Under the pieces are notes generated by a model that did not search any database, had not been told where the DNA came from, and saw only the letters and a program-made list of their open reading frames with translations. This document shows, in pieces, positions 43,590-49,787 of a DNA stretch of 49,787 nt. The stretch is taken from the NCBI GenBank assembly GCA_032251145.1, contig JAVVER010000010.1, positions 1 to 49,787 on the forward strand, in the 5' to 3' direction. The stretch comes from BRH-c54 sp032251145 (GTDB lineage: Bacteria > Bacteroidota > Bacteroidia > Flavobacteriales_E > Vicingaceae). Each line of letters starts with the position of its first letter. Within the stretch, counting starts at the first letter, position 1. The translations under genes were made by a program, and so were the position numbers.

Positions 43590-44190
43590 ATATATAATTT
43601 AAAAAGTTTTTTGCCCTCTTATTTAATTTATTAGAATTAAATAAATTAAGATAACTATTAAATAAATCAATATCTAAAAGCTTCAACTCTTCTTTATTCC
43701 ATCTCAACAAATCAAAATCATCTATTTCATTTATTTGAGAATTAAGATACAAATAGTCCAACACCGTTTTTTCAAGGCTTGCCATTTTAAAATACTGATT
43801 TTTATATGTTATTAATCGGTATCCAAAAAACAAATTTGATTTAAAATTACGATATGAAAAATTGGCAATTGGTGTAGAAAATTCATTTGTTTTTGTTGTT
43901 GTTGCCGAAGTTAATGTATAAACCCCTTCGGGTATAATATTATAATAACTCAATGCTGTTTCAAAAGAAAGATAAGATGGTTGATAAATAGTGTTAGCCA
44001 CTAAATATAAAAATTCCTCATTTATAATTGTATCTGAAAAGCAATAAAAATTATTTCTAATTTTAATGATGTATCCTTTTTTTTGCCAATTGACAAGATT
44101 TTTTTTATCAAAATTTGGAAAATACTTTAGAATGTCTTTTGTAGAAAAAACCAAAAAACAATCCATTATTTCTTTAAATCGATTGTACAT
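43582..44190 (-). CDS. AbiEi-family antitoxin/repressor (type IV TA)
   Basis: The 202-residue protein begins MYNRFKEIMDCFLVFSTKDI. A TTG seven codons upstream would place the start inside the inverted repeat at 44203-44252, so the ATG at 44190 is preferred. Residues about 15-60 form the winged helix (STKDILKYFPNFDKKNLVNW) of AbiEi_4-type antitoxins, and the rest is the C-terminal antitoxin domain with SLEKTVLDYLYLN. AbiEi represses its own operon and counteracts AbiEii. The 50-bp inverted repeat 13 bases upstream is its probable operator. Confidence 0.85.
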   Translation of the reverse strand: MYNRFKEIMDCFLVFSTKDILKYFPNFDKKNLVNWQKKGYIIKIRNNFYCFSDTIINEEFLYLVANTIYQPSYLSFETALSYYNIIPEGVYTLTSATTTKTNEFSTPIANFSYRNFKSNLFFGYRLITYKNQYFKMASLEKTVLDYLYLNSQINEIDDFDLLRWNKEELKLLDIDLFNSYLNLFNSNKLNKRAKNFLNYIYA

Positions 44191-44202
44191 TTTATTTCCA
44201 TT

Positions 44203-44252
44203 AATTACCAAAATTAGTAATTTTTAGAAATAAAAAGAAGTTTTTGGTAATT
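44203..44252. promoter_or_regulatory. Inverted-repeat operator candidate of the AbiE operon
   Basis: Arms AATTACCAAAA (44203-44213) and TTTTGGTAATT (44242-44252) are perfect 11-base complements with 28 bases between. They lie between the hflX stop and the AbiEi start. Known AbiEi antitoxins bind two inverted repeats in their promoter and autorepress, so this arrangement fits. Confidence 0.65.
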
Positions 44253-44257
44253 TATCA

Positions 44258-45460
44258 TTAATACAACAACTGATTAGGATAAATGCTCAGGTGTGTTTTT
44301 TTAATGTTATCGTATAATAGTTGCTTAAATTCCTCAATGTTAATTTTCTTTTCAGCAGAAATATAAACGCTAGGCACTTCACTTTCTCTGCTCATCCACA
44401 TTTTCTTTAGATCTTCCAGCGAATAATTTTCTCTGGTTTTTGGCAACAAATCATCCTCATCTTTTTTCACATAAGTAAACGCATCAATTTTATTAAACAC
44501 CATAATTGTTGGTTTATCCAACGCATTTAAATCTTGTAAGGTTTCATTAACTACGCGAATATGATCCTCAAATGCAGGATGAGAAATATCTACCACATGC
44601 ACCAACACTTCCGCTTCTTTTACTTCATCTAAAGTAGATTTAAAAGATTCTATCAAATGGTGAGGCAATTTTCTGATAAAACCAACCGTATCGGTAAGTA
44701 AAAAAGGCAGGTTTTCTATTACCACTTTTCTGATAGTAGTATCTAAGGTTGCAAAAAGTTTGTTTTCAGCAAAAACTTCCGATTTACTCAACATGTTCAT
44801 AATGGTAGATTTACCAACATTGGTATAACCCACCAACGCTACTCTTACCATTTGAGCACGCTGTTTTCTTTGTGTGGCTTTTTGCTTATCAATTTTTTTA
44901 AGCTTTTCTTTTAACAGTGCTATTTTATCTAAAATAATACGTCTATCCGTTTCTATTTGAGTTTCCCCCGGACCACGCATACCAATACCACCTTTCTGAC
45001 GCTCCAAATGCGTCCACATTCTAGTTAATCGAGGTAAAAGATATTGTAATTGAGCTAATTCTACTTGTGCACGAGCATGAGCAGTTTGTGCTCTGGAAGC
45101 AAAAATATCGAGAATCAAATTGCTTCTATCTAGAATTTTACATTCTAATGCTCTTTCAATATTTCTTAATTGAGAAGGAGAAAGTTCATCATCAAAAATA
45201 ACTAACCCTACCTCATTTTCTTTAATGAAAGTTCTTATTTCTTCCAGCTTTCCCTTTCCTACAAAGGTTTTAGTATCGGGATGACCTACTTTCTGGGTAA
45301 ATCTTTTAACAGTTTCCGCTCCGGCAGTTTCTGCCAAAAATGCTAACTCATCTAAGTATTCTTGTAACTGATCTTCGTCCTGCTCTCCTTTAATAATCAG
45401 TCCGACCAAAACAGCCCTCTCTACACTCAAGTCTTGTGTGTCGTGTGATTTTTTTATCAT
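44258..45460 (-). CDS. hflX: GTPase HflX
   Basis: The 400-residue protein has the N-terminal HflX nucleotide-binding domain, the signature GIGMRGPGETQIETDRR (158-174), a short coiled coil (about 180-205) and the G domain: GYTNVGKS (211-218), LTDTVGFIRKLPHHL and FNKIDAF. HflX binds the 50S subunit and helps rescue stalled or heat-damaged ribosomes. It follows the small membrane protein gene by 22 bases and precedes the AbiE pair on the same strand. Confidence 0.96.
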   Translation of the reverse strand: MIKKSHDTQDLSVERAVLVGLIIKGEQDEDQLQEYLDELAFLAETAGAETVKRFTQKVGHPDTKTFVGKGKLEEIRTFIKENEVGLVIFDDELSPSQLRNIERALECKILDRSNLILDIFASRAQTAHARAQVELAQLQYLLPRLTRMWTHLERQKGGIGMRGPGETQIETDRRIILDKIALLKEKLKKIDKQKATQRKQRAQMVRVALVGYTNVGKSTIMNMLSKSEVFAENKLFATLDTTIRKVVIENLPFLLTDTVGFIRKLPHHLIESFKSTLDEVKEAEVLVHVVDISHPAFEDHIRVVNETLQDLNALDKPTIMVFNKIDAFTYVKKDEDDLLPKTRENYSLEDLKKMWMSRESEVPSVYISAEKKINIEEFKQLLYDNIKKTHLSIYPNQLLY

Positions 45461-45482
45461 AAAATGATTTGAAATTTATGTC

Positions 45483-45923
45483 TTAAAACCATGGTTTTCC
45501 TAATAAATAAGGTTTTATCAGACCTGCCCATAAAATTATTACAAATGCTACAGAATAAAAAGCAACTCCTTTTTTGTGTTTCATTACATCTGTTGCTGCT
45601 TTTTTAGATTTTACTCTACCAATAGTAATTAAAGCAATGGCTAGTATCATTAATAAACCATGCTCTAACGACCAAAAACGAGCCTCAGAAATTTTCATTG
45701 ATTCTCCAATTGTTGCTAATCTTCCACTCATAAAATACACCGCCAATCCTATTACAAATTGCAAATGAGTAAAACTGAGCAAAAGCAAAGCAATTAGGTT
45801 GTCTGATTTGTCAAATGACTTATTATTTTTCCAGCCAGAAAATGATTTAATGATAGCTATTACCAAAAATAACACTACCAACCATCTTAGTCCGCTGTGT
45901 GCATGAATTAATCCGTTATACAT
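45483..45923 (-). CDS. Small membrane protein, four-helix, histidine-bearing
   Basis: The 146-residue protein starts MYNGLIHAHSGLRWLVVLFL. A GTG nine codons earlier is possible but adds only hydrophilic residues. Four membrane segments are visible, with paired histidines (HAHSGLRW near the start, SFTHLQF and LEHGLLM later) that could bind haem, as in small cytochrome b-like proteins. This is only an analogy. It lies just upstream of hflX. Confidence 0.72.
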   Translation of the reverse strand: MYNGLIHAHSGLRWLVVLFLVIAIIKSFSGWKNNKSFDKSDNLIALLLLSFTHLQFVIGLAVYFMSGRLATIGESMKISEARFWSLEHGLLMILAIALITIGRVKSKKAATDVMKHKKGVAFYSVAFVIILWAGLIKPYLLGKPWF

Positions 45924-46145
45924 CTTGTTAGGTTTTAAAGTTAGATGCACAAAGATAAAGATTAAAATTCCACAGCAAGCACTTTATTAAGCGATTTTAG
46001 TCTTAGAAAAATCAAAAGTAAATAAACGTTTATAATTCTTATATTAAATCAGCAAGGAGCTTAGATCCTACTATAAAAAGCCTTATGACAGCAGACTAAC
46101 TTTATAAAGTTATTTATAGATGCTTAAAATATCGTGCATATTCAG

Positions 46146-46153
46146 TATCTTTG
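46146..46153 (+). promoter_or_regulatory. -7 promoter box of the second toxin-antitoxin pair
   Basis: TATCTTTG fits TAnnTTTG, 66 bases before the antitoxin ATG. The surrounding gap from 45924 to 46219 holds nothing else that I recognise. Confidence 0.35.
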
Positions 46154-46219
46154 TGTGGTTATTAAATTAATCTTGTACAACTATAAGTTAACTAGTTGGC
46201 TGCTTAAAATTTAATTGTT

Positions 46220-46468
46220 ATGGCTGATTATACCTTAAAAATATCTGAAAAAAATGCCAAGGCTATTGCTTTAATCAATTACCTTAAAACACTTGATTTT
46301 GTTGAGTTAACTAAATCTAAGTCTGTTGATTGGTGGGATGAATTAAGTGAGGAGAATAAAGCTTCTATTGAAAGAGGATTAGATGATTTAAACAACAATA
46401 GAGTGCACTCGGATGAAGAGGTTAGAAAAATTGTGAGAGAACGCATTTTAAAAGCTAAAAAAAGATGA
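46220..46468 (+). CDS. Antitoxin of a ParE-type module
   Basis: The 82-residue protein has an N-terminal part that may mediate dimerisation and DNA binding (LKISEKNAKAIALINYLKTL). A C-terminal part (WWDELSEENKASIERGLDDL, then HSDEEVRKIVRERI) is of the kind seen in Bacteroidota antitoxins next to ParE toxins. Its stop overlaps the toxin start by four bases (ATGA). The family is unnamed to me; the call rests on that sequence pattern and on the neighbour. Confidence 0.8.
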   Translation: MADYTLKISEKNAKAIALINYLKTLDFVELTKSKSVDWWDELSEENKASIERGLDDLNNNRVHSDEEVRKIVRERILKAKKR

Positions 46469-46743
46469 ACTTAATTTGGTCTGATGAAGCTAAAACTACC
46501 TATAATGGCATCATTGATTATTTGTTGAAAGAATGGCATACAGAAATTGCTATAGATTTTGAGAATAAAACCAATAACCTTTTAGACCAATTAAAAATAA
46601 ACAAAAAACTCTGCCCTCCCTCTAAAATTAAGAAGCTCCGTAAATGTGTCATTCATAAAAATGCATCTCTTATTTACAGGATTAAATCTAACACTATAGA
46701 ACTCATTACTTTTATTGATAATAGAGCTGACCATAATTACTGA
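46465..46743 (+). CDS. ParE/RelE-family toxin
   Basis: The 92-residue protein has the superfamily fold: LIWSDEAKTTYNGIIDYLLK at the front, a central basic strand KKLRKCVIHKNASLIYRI, and the final strand IELITFIDNRADH. The C-terminal DNRxDP-like ending (DNRADHNY) is typical of ParE-type toxins. It is translated together with the antitoxin. A REP-like repeat starts 12 bases after its stop. Confidence 0.85.
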   Translation: MNLIWSDEAKTTYNGIIDYLLKEWHTEIAIDFENKTNNLLDQLKINKKLCPPSKIKKLRKCVIHKNASLIYRIKSNTIELITFIDNRADHNY

Positions 46744-46754
46744 AAATAATATTG

Positions 46755-46791
46755 CTCTTTCCTCGCTTCAGACTAAGAATAGTGAAGGAAA
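46755..46791 (-). repeat. Second copy of the repeat found after a toxin gene
   Basis: Read on the minus strand, the core is TAGTCTGAAGCGAGGAAAGA, matching 22635-22669 at about 32 of 35 aligned bases with one two-base gap. It stands directly after the ParE toxin gene. A diverged hairpin TCCGCCAGTGGTCGGA (46810-46825) follows. Confidence 0.6.
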
Positions 46792-46830
46792 GCATTTTAG
46801 CAGAGGGCTTCCGCCAGTGGTCGGACACGG

Positions 46831-46927
46831 TAGTGCTATGATTCTTAAAATTCATAAATCAAAAATACTATTTTTTTAACGTATTGTGTTTGCTCGACCT
46901 AAGTAACCACCCTCTTTGCCAACACTA
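46831..46927 (+). repeat. 97-bp direct repeat, copy 1 (before the ATPase gene)
   Basis: The stretch from TAGTGCTATG to CCAACACTA recurs at 48366-48462 with three mismatches and no gaps. Together the copies bracket the DUF4143 ATPase gene. Confidence 0.85.
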
Positions 46928-46957
46928 TCCGCCTCAGGCGGACGGTTACAGCTTAGG
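46898..46957. repeat. Nested hairpin at the end of repeat copy 1
   Basis: CCTAAGTAACC (46898-46908) pairs with GGTTACAGCTTAGG (46944-46957) with a two-base bulge. The loop contains its own palindrome TCCGCCTCAGGCGGA (46928-46942). The 293-bp gap between the toxin and ATPase genes is made almost wholly of such repeats. Confidence 0.5.
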
Positions 46958-47013
46958 ATGTGCGGGGGATTAAATAATTTGTGTAAAATATTATTTTTAA
47001 AACGAATATTTTG

Positions 47014-47021
47014 TATTTTTG
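47014..47021 (+). promoter_or_regulatory. -7 promoter box of the ATPase gene
   Basis: TATTTTTG fits TAnnTTTG, 15 bases before the ATG at 47037. No TTTG stands at the -33 distance. Confidence 0.35.
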
Positions 47022-47036
47022 ACAAAAAAATAGTTT

Positions 47037-48317
47037 ATGGAAGAATATATTGCAAATATCGAAAAATATAATTTTTGGTCTTCTACCCCAAAAACAGGCT
47101 TTAAGCGTAATAAATACCTCAATTGGCTTAATCAATTTAAAGATAATCGGCTTATAAAAGTTTTAGTTGGACAAAGAAGAGTTGGAAAAAGTTATGTTTT
47201 ACGCCAATATATAGAACAACTGATTAATAGCGGAGTAAAAAATACAAATACCTTATATGTAAATACCGAATATCTAGAGTTTGACTTTTTAAGTGATTAT
47301 AAAAAATTAGCTGCTTTTATTCAATATTATAAAAATCATTTTAATGTTGAAGGAAAGTATTATTTGTTTATTGATGAAATACAACAAATAGAAGGATGGG
47401 AAAAATTAATAAATGCTTTATCTCAAGATTTTACACAAGAAGTTGAAATAGTAATTACTGGTTCTAACTCAGAATTGCTTTCAGGCGAATTATCAACATT
47501 ACTTTCAGGCAGATATGTTCAAATTACCGTTTTGCCTTTTAGTTTTGATGAGTATTGCGAGCATTTAAGCTTAACTAAAAATAGAACAAATTATCTACAC
47601 TATTTACAAACAGGAGGGCTTCCAGAATTATTTCATCTACCTAACGAAGAAACTAAAAGGCATTACCTTGGGGCTTTAAGAGACACTATTTTATTAAGAG
47701 ATATTATACAGCGACACCATGTTAAAGACACTTCTTTACTTTTAGATGTATTTACTTACTTAGTAAACAATGTAGCAACATTAGCATCAATAACCAATTT
47801 AGTTAACTACTTTAACGATAAAAAAAGAAAAACAACTTATGACACTATTGCTAATTATATAGGCTATGTTTTACAAACGTATATTATTCATAAATGCGAG
47901 AGATTTGATTTAAAAGGCAAAGAAATAATAGGCGGAAATGTAAAGTATTATTTAAATGATTTAGCATTTAAAAACTATCTTTATTCTGGTTTTACACATG
48001 GATATGGATACCTTTTAGAAAATTTAGTTTACATACAATTGCTTAACCATAATTTTGAAGTATTTGTTGGGCACCTGAGAAATAAAGAAATTGATTTTGT
48101 TGCGAAAAAAAACGAAAAGAACCTATATATTCAGGTTTCTTTTACGATTGAAAATGAAAAAACATTAAGCAGAGAACAAGCTTCATTACAGGCAATAAAT
48201 GATAATTATGAAAAATGGATAATTACAATGGACGAACTTCCTTTTTCAAATAAGGATGGAATTAAATATATTGCTATATGGAATCTTGATGAGGCTCTAA
48301 ACAATTGGAATGCTTAA
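47037..48317 (+). CDS. AAA ATPase with DUF4143 C-terminal domain
   Basis: The 426-residue protein has Walker A GQRRVGKS at 45-52, Walker B LFIDEIQQIEGWE near 110-122 and sensor-like ITGSNSELLSGELSTLLSGR. An alpha-helical region follows, then the DUF4143 end (LENLVYIQLLNHNFEVFVGH and RNKEIDFVAKKNEKNLYIQV). That end resembles a restriction-endonuclease-like core, with E-I-D and Q-V in place of a full D-ExK. Function of the family is not established; it is common in accessory DNA of bacteria and archaea. The gene is flanked by 97-bp direct repeats. Confidence 0.9.
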   Translation: MEEYIANIEKYNFWSSTPKTGFKRNKYLNWLNQFKDNRLIKVLVGQRRVGKSYVLRQYIEQLINSGVKNTNTLYVNTEYLEFDFLSDYKKLAAFIQYYKNHFNVEGKYYLFIDEIQQIEGWEKLINALSQDFTQEVEIVITGSNSELLSGELSTLLSGRYVQITVLPFSFDEYCEHLSLTKNRTNYLHYLQTGGLPELFHLPNEETKRHYLGALRDTILLRDIIQRHHVKDTSLLLDVFTYLVNNVATLASITNLVNYFNDKKRKTTYDTIANYIGYVLQTYIIHKCERFDLKGKEIIGGNVKYYLNDLAFKNYLYSGFTHGYGYLLENLVYIQLLNHNFEVFVGHLRNKEIDFVAKKNEKNLYIQVSFTIENEKTLSREQASLQAINDNYEKWIITMDELPFSNKDGIKYIAIWNLDEALNNWNA

Positions 48318-48365
48318 CTCCCCTGTAAGTGCTAAGCTGAAGCGTTGACATTTTAGTAGGGAGTT

Positions 48366-48462
48366 TAGTGCTATGATTCTTAAAATTCATAAATCAAAAA
48401 TACTATTTTTTTAACGTATTGTGTTTGCTCGACCTAAGTAACCGCCCTCATTACCAACACTA
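48366..48462 (+). repeat. 97-bp direct repeat, copy 2 (after the ATPase gene)
   Basis: It matches 46831-46927 with three substitutions and begins 49 bases after the ATPase stop. CTAAGT (48434-48439) and ACTTAG (48464-48469) give a shorter hairpin than in copy 1. Confidence 0.85.
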
Positions 48463-48488
48463 AACTTAGCTCGTACGGGGAATTTATT

Positions 48489-49787
48489 TTATCTTTTACA
48501 ATATTTTCTCATTAATTCATATGCTTCTAGCAACCCTAATTCTGCTGCTTTGTTTAAATCTGAACAACCATCTGTTCTGATTAAAATTTTGAAAAGTCCT
48601 CTATTATAATATGCGTCTGCAAAATTTGGTTTGAGATTAATAACTTTAGTATAGTCTTTTATTGCTCCTTGATAATCTTCTAATTTACTTTTTGTATTGC
48701 CTCTATTATAAAATGCTTCAAAATAGTTTGGTTTGATTTGAATGGCTTTAGTATAATCTTTTATTGCTCCCTGATAATCCTGTATTTCATCTTTTACAAG
48801 ACCTCTGTTATAATATGCTTCTACAAAATTTGAATTGATTTTAATAGCTTGAGTGTAATCTTTTATTGCTCCTTGATAATCCTGTAATTCATATTTTGTA
48901 TCCCCTCTATTAAAATATACATCTGCATAGTCTGATTTGAGTTTAATAGCTTTATTAAAATCATTAATAGCACCTTGGTAATCCTGCAACTCACTTTTTG
49001 TCATCCCTCTGTTATTAAATGCTTCTGCATAGTCTGGTTTGAGTTTAATGGCTTTATTATAATCATTGATAGCTCCTTGATAATTTTGTAATTTATTTTT
49101 TGCAAGTCCTCTATTAGAATATGCTCCTGCAAAATCTGATTTGATTTTAATAGCTTTAGTATAATCTTTTAATGCACCTTGATAATCTTGTAATTCGTAT
49201 TTTACAAGTCCTCTATTAGAATAAACTTCTACATAATCTGGTTTAATTTTAATAGCTTTTGTATAATCTTTTAATGCACCTTGATAATCTTGTAATTCAT
49301 ATTTTAAAAGCCCTCTATTATTAAATGCCTCTGCATAATCTGGGTTAATTTCAATAGCTTTTGTATAATCTTTGATAGCATCCTTATATTTTTTTAACTC
49401 AGATTTAGTAACTCCTCTGTTAAAATAAGCTTCTGCAAAATCTGGCTTGAGTTTAATAGATTTAGTGTAGTCTTTTATAGCCCCTTGATAATCTTGTAAA
49501 GCATCTTTTACTAACCCTCTGTTATTAAATGCTTCTGCAAAATCTGGCTTGAGTTTAATGGCTTTATTATAATCATTGATAGCTCCTTGATTATTTTGTA
49601 TTTCATTTTTTGCATAGCCTCTACCAAAATAAGCTTCTGCGAAATCTGGATTGATTTTAATAGCCTTAGTATAATCATTAATTGCTCCTTTATAATCCGT
49701 TAACTCAATTTTTGAATTTCCTCTACTATTAAATGCTTCTGCAAAATCTGGTTTGAGATTAATGACTTTAGTATAGTCTTTTATAGC
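48489..49787 (-). CDS. TPR-repeat protein, 5' end outside the window
   Basis: The frame is open from the right edge to the stop at 48489, giving 432 residues. It has no ATG before 49004, so the start lies beyond 49787. It is built of twelve consecutive 34-residue tetratricopeptide repeats (consensus AIKDYTKAIKLKPDFAEAFN, then NRGxxKxELQDYQG). A short cap follows, with a Sel1-like CSDLNKAAELGLLEAYELMR and the end KYCKR. TPR arrays bind proteins; the partner is unknown. The repeats are unusually similar to one another at DNA level. The repeat-bracketed ATPase gene is convergent with it. Confidence 0.88.
   Translation of the reverse strand, partial: AIKDYTKVINLKPDFAEAFNSRGNSKIELTDYKGAINDYTKAIKINPDFAEAYFGRGYAKNEIQNNQGAINDYNKAIKLKPDFAEAFNNRGLVKDALQDYQGAIKDYTKSIKLKPDFAEAYFNRGVTKSELKKYKDAIKDYTKAIEINPDYAEAFNNRGLLKYELQDYQGALKDYTKAIKIKPDYVEVYSNRGLVKYELQDYQGALKDYTKAIKIKSDFAGAYSNRGLAKNKLQNYQGAINDYNKAIKLKPDYAEAFNNRGMTKSELQDYQGAINDFNKAIKLKSDYADVYFNRGDTKYELQDYQGAIKDYTQAIKINSNFVEAYYNRGLVKDEIQDYQGAIKDYTKAIQIKPNYFEAFYNRGNTKSKLEDYQGAIKDYTKVINLKPNFADAYYNRGLFKILIRTDGCSDLNKAAELGLLEAYELMRKYCKR
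48585..49787 (-). repeat. Tandem 102-bp coding repeats of the TPR array
   Basis: The period is 102 bp (34 codons) and twelve units are visible. Units around 49.00-49.10 kb and 49.49-49.59 kb are nearly identical over the stretch encoding AINDYNKAIKLKPD and AEAFNNRG. This indicates recent duplication or gene conversion within the array. Confidence 0.75.

Noticed and set aside
42810..48317. A complete phage-defence island
   Set aside because: AbiE and ParE modules and a DUF4143 ATPase are present, but hflX lies among them and no restriction, CBASS, retron or Cas components are seen, so only separate accessory modules are claimed.
46831..48462. 97-bp repeats as integron attC sites
   Set aside because: Hairpin arms are present but no GTTRRRY/RYYYAAC core pair is found and no tyrosine integrase gene is in the window.
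48489..49787. Regular repeats that could suggest a CRISPR array
   Set aside because: The 102-bp period is wholly coding, in frame and translates to 34-residue TPR units; there are no unique spacers and no cas genes.

Overview
The window looks like a chromosomal segment of a low-GC marine- or freshwater-type Flavobacteriales member (phylum Bacteroidota). The evidence is AT-rich DNA, two secreted proteins ending in type IX secretion (T9SS) type A sorting domains, an exosortase-N/VIT-protein pair known from Bacteroidota, a fused CrtYcd-type lycopene cyclase, weak Shine-Dalgarno signals, and promoter boxes of the Bacteroidota type (TTTG, about 19 nt, TAnnTTTG). No tRNA, rRNA, CRISPR array or prophage was seen. 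Several genes appear to use GTG or TTG starts.

Region by region. 1-396 is the 3' part of an unrecognised gene. 499-6322 is a compact exosortase N (XrtN) locus: membrane protein, winged-helix regulator, two small membrane proteins, a VIT-domain membrane protein with a PEP-type C-terminal sorting signal, and XrtN. The same 17-bp palindrome stands before each of its two transcription units. 6324-12788 (minus strand) is a carotenoid operon (crtI, crtB, a secreted unknown, idi, crtZ, crtYcd, a TIGR01777-type SDR) behind a MerR regulator that keeps CarH-type B12 and light-sensing motifs. The predicted product is zeaxanthin from geranylgeranyl-PP; the GGPP synthase gene is not in the window. 12868-20378 holds a large outer-membrane protein, an ABC substrate-binding lipoprotein and the GDP-L-fucose pair gmd-fcl.

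20392-22735 is an accessory pocket: a YD-repeat-like secreted protein, the relic of a REP-associated transposase, an orphan protein, a RelE/ParE toxin-antitoxin pair and a REP-like repeat. 22776-42829 is mostly housekeeping and envelope: a Cys/Met-metabolism PLP enzyme, SDR, secreted M43 metalloprotease, ClC transporter, CPBP protease, outer-membrane barrel, secreted PA-domain protein, pheT, a TPR/PD40/SPOR-like protein, a flippase-like membrane protein, an ArsC/Spx-like protein, an EamA transporter, asparaginase and two glycosyltransferases. REP-like hairpins are scattered from 39 to 42 kb.

42810-49787 is a second accessory zone: an AbiE type IV toxin-antitoxin pair with a 50-bp inverted-repeat operator candidate, hflX, a small membrane protein, a second ParE-type toxin-antitoxin pair, a DUF4143-type AAA ATPase bracketed by 97-bp direct repeats, and a TPR protein of at least twelve near-identical 34-residue repeats that runs off the right edge.

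The best leads are the dual-palindrome XrtN locus, the CarH-like control region of the carotenoid operon, the repeat-bracketed ATPase, and the repeat shared by the two toxin-antitoxin pairs.
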